Of a stretch of DNA of 64,000 nt, positions 61,901 to 64,000 are shown piece after piece; within the stretch, counting starts at the first letter, position 1, and every line of letters begins with the position of its first letter. The notes beneath the pieces were generated by a model. The model was not told where the DNA came from and ran no database searches. It saw nothing but the letters and a program-made list of their open reading frames with translations. Position numbers and translations under genes: made by a program. The DNA is from Xylocopa sonorina (Eukaryota; Arthropoda; Insecta; Hymenoptera; Apidae): assembly GCF_050948175.1 (NCBI RefSeq), contig NC_135208.1, forward strand, positions 310,001-374,000. Reading direction: 5' to 3'.

Positions 61901-64000
61901 AAGATATAATATTCATTGCGAAGTGTCATGTATACCTCGTATTCACTTCAAAAGAATGTAAATGCGACACTTCCATGCTAGGAAGTAGCGTATGCAGATG
62001 ACTGCGTATCGTAGCAATAGGGTTCTAATGCTTCTTAAAATGCGATATCGCATCACACTTCTATGTTTCGTGATAAGATATAATATTCATTGCGAAGTGT
62101 CATGTATACCTCGATTTCACTTCACAGGAATGTAAAAGCGACACTTCCTTGCTAGGAAATATTGTTTGCAGATGTCTACGTATCGTAGCAATAGAGTTCT
62201 AGTGCTTCTTAGAACGCGATATCGCATCTCAATTCTATGTTTCGTGATAAGATATAATATTCATTGCGAAGTGTCATGTATACCCCGTATTCACTTCAAA
62301 AGAACGTAAATAAGACACTTCCATGAAAGGAAACAGCGTTTGCAGATGTCTACGTATCGTAGCAATAGAGCTCTCATGCTTCTCAAAACGCTATATAGCA
62401 CCTCATTCCTATGTTTCATGATAAGATATAATATTCATTGCGAAGTGTCATGTATACCTCTTATTCACATCTAAAGAATGTAAATGCGACACTTCCATGC
62501 TAGGAAATAGCGTTTGCAGATGTCTACGTATCGTAGAAATAGAGTTCTTATGCTTCTTAAAACGCGATATCGCATCTCACTGCTATGTTTCATGAGAAGA
62601 TATAATATTCATTGCGAAGTGTCATGTATATCTCGTATTCACATCAAAATAATGTAAATGCGACACTTCCATGCTAGGAAATAGCGTTTGCAGATGTCTA
62701 CGTATCGCAGCAATAGAGTTCCAATGCTTCCTAAAACGCGATATCGCATCACTCTTCTATGTTTCATGATAAGGTATAATATTCATTACGAAGTGTCATG
62801 TATACCTCATATTCACTTCAAATGAATGTAAATGCGACACTTCCATGCTAGGAAATAGCGTTTGCAGATGTCTACGTATCGTAGCAATAGAGTTCTAATG
62901 CTTCTTAAAACGCGATATCGCATCTCACTGCTATGTTTCATGATAAGATATAATATTCATTATGGAGTTATATGTATACCTCGTACTCACTTCAAAAGAA
63001 AGTAAATGCGACCCTTCCATGCTAGGGAATAGCCTTTGCAGATGTCTACGTATCGTAGCAATAGAGTTCTAATGCTTCTTAAAACGCGATATCGCATCTC
63101 ACTGCTATGTTTCATGATAAGATATAATATTAATTGCGAAGTGTCATGTATACCTCGTATTCTCTTCAAAAGAATGTAAATGCGACACTTCCATGCTAGG
63201 AAATAGCGTTTGCAGATGTCTACGTATCGTAGCAATAGAGTTCTAATGCTTCCCAAAACGCGATATAGCACCTCATTCCTATGTTTCATGATAAGATATA
63301 ATATTCATTGCGAAGTGTCATGTATACCTCGTATTCACTTTAAAAGAATGTAAATGCGACACTTCCATGCTAGGAAATAGCGTTTGCAGATGTCTACGTA
63401 TCGCAGCAATAGAGATCCAATGCTTCCTAAAACGCGATATCGCATCACTCTTCTATGTTTCATGATAAGGTATAATATTCATAGCGAAGTGTCATGTATA
63501 CCTCGTTTTCACTTCAAATGAATGTAAATGCGACACTTCCATGCTAGGAAATAGCGTTTGCAGATGTCTTCGTATCGTAGCAATAGAGTTCTAATGCTTC
63601 TTAAAGCGCGATATCGCATCTCACTGCTATGTTTCATGAGAAGATATAATATTCATTATGGAGTGTTATGTATACCTCGTACTCACTTCAAGAGAATGTA
63701 AATGCGACCTTTCCATCCTAGGAAATAGCGTTTGCAGATGTCTACGTATCGTAGCAATAGAGTTCTAGTGCTTCTTAGAACGCGATATCGCACCTCACTT
63801 CTATGTTTCATGATAAGATATAATATTCATTGCGAAGTGTCATGTATACCTCGTATTCACTTCAAACGAATGTAAATGCGACACTTCCATGCTAGGAAAT
63901 AGCGTTTGCAGATGTCTACGTATCGTAGCAATAGAGCTCTAATGCCTCTCAAAACGCGATATAGCACCTCATTCCTATGTTTCATGATAAGATATAATAT
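58981..64000 (+). repeat. 34-monomer HOR, copy 2, cut by the window end
   Basis: About 5.0 of 5.9 kb is present. Differences from copy 1 include ctaggtaatag near 60,590 against ctaggaaatag, tatgtttcgtg against tatgttacgtg near 55,285, and ctctcatgc near 62,373 against ctctaatgc. The last bases lie in the cacctcattcctatg monomer that corresponds to about 58,087 in copy 1 and about 22,956 in the B block. Confidence 0.87.

Larger units (their letters stand above)
1..64000 (+). repeat. 174-bp satellite DNA array, about 368 head-to-tail monomers
   Basis: The motif cgaagtgtca or a close variant recurs at 7, 181, 355, 529 and onward every 174 bp to the end of the window. All monomers lie in one orientation and I saw no insertion of foreign DNA. 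My consensus monomer has 63 G+C of 174 (36%) and nine CpG. The conserved landmarks, counted from the c of cgaagtg, are gtatac at 12-17, cacttc near 26-31, gctagg near 59-64, ctacgtatcgtag at 84-96, gcgatatcgc at 124-133 and gatataatattc near 159-170. Monomer length, AT richness and higher-order structure fit a centromeric or pericentromeric satellite of a eukaryote. That role is inference; no flanking DNA or protein-binding evidence is available. I do not recognise the family from memory. Confidence 0.97.

Noticed and set aside
1..64000. CRISPR array, because of the regular repeat spacing
   Set aside because: The whole 174-bp period is repeated with no unique spacers, and the unit is far longer than a CRISPR repeat-spacer.
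1..64000. CENP-B box in the monomer
   Set aside because: I scanned the consensus and common variants on both strands for ttcg, four bases, a, two bases, cggg. Sites with ttcg exist (ttcgtgataag, and cttcgcaatg on the minus strand), but none is followed by the required a and cggg.
1..64000. Ancient dimer: 174 bp as two related halves of about 87 bp
   Set aside because: cttcaaaag near 28 and cttcttaaaacg near 113 look alike, but the similarity does not continue at a constant offset, so I cannot support it by eye.
1..64000. Telomere or subtelomere repeats, or tandem 5S rRNA genes
   Set aside because: No ttagg- or ttaggg-like runs were seen, and the monomer has no similarity that I can recognise to 5S rRNA or its internal promoter.

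Overview
The whole 64-kb window is one uninterrupted, head-to-tail satellite DNA array. The basic unit is 174 bp, so the window holds about 368 monomers, all in the same orientation. I found no gene, transposon, rRNA, tRNA, CRISPR array, telomere repeat or unique DNA in it. My hand-made consensus monomer is about 64% AT. It carries several short dyad symmetries, the clearest being ctacg-tat-cgtag and the perfect palindrome gcgatatcgc. A monomer near nucleosome length, strict orientation and multi-scale higher-order repeats (HORs) are typical of eukaryotic centromeric or pericentromeric satellite. I do not recognise the family or the species. The monomer keeps more CpG than its base composition predicts, which weakly favours a genome with little CpG methylation, such as many invertebrates.

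Layout. (1) 1-6,434: diverged 'L' monomers with a local three-monomer HOR near 3,990-5,210. (2) 6,566-14,400: an 'A' HOR of 16 monomers (2,782 bp), present as a shortened 14-monomer copy, a full copy and a nearly full copy. (3) 14,401-18,482: L-type monomers matching parts of block 1. (4) 18,483 to about 28,490: 'B' monomers close to consensus, almost free of indels, with shifting 6-, 14/15- and 18-monomer repeats. (5) About 28,490-34,200: a mosaic of B monomers and 'b-type' monomers carrying gtgtaatgttatg. (6) 34,201-40,810 and 40,811-47,420: a 6,610-bp (38-monomer) unit in tandem, which fuses b/B monomers to a piece of the A block. (7) To 51,272: more A HOR, one copy expanded to 17 monomers. 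(8) 51,273-55,350: a second copy of block 3. (9) 53,068-58,980 and 58,981-64,000: a 5,913-bp (34-monomer) unit in tandem, running off the window end, which fuses L and B material.

The blocks relate to each other as nested segmental duplications inside the satellite. About 10 kb of the left side (8,520-18,480) recurs about 36.7-36.9 kb to the right (45,220-55,350). Every copy offset I measured is a multiple of 174 bp to within a few bases, and the small deficits I traced come from 1-bp or 6-bp indels inside particular monomers. Duplication junctions are therefore in register, as unequal exchange or in-register template switching would give. The few long open frames are by-products of 174 being 3 x 58.
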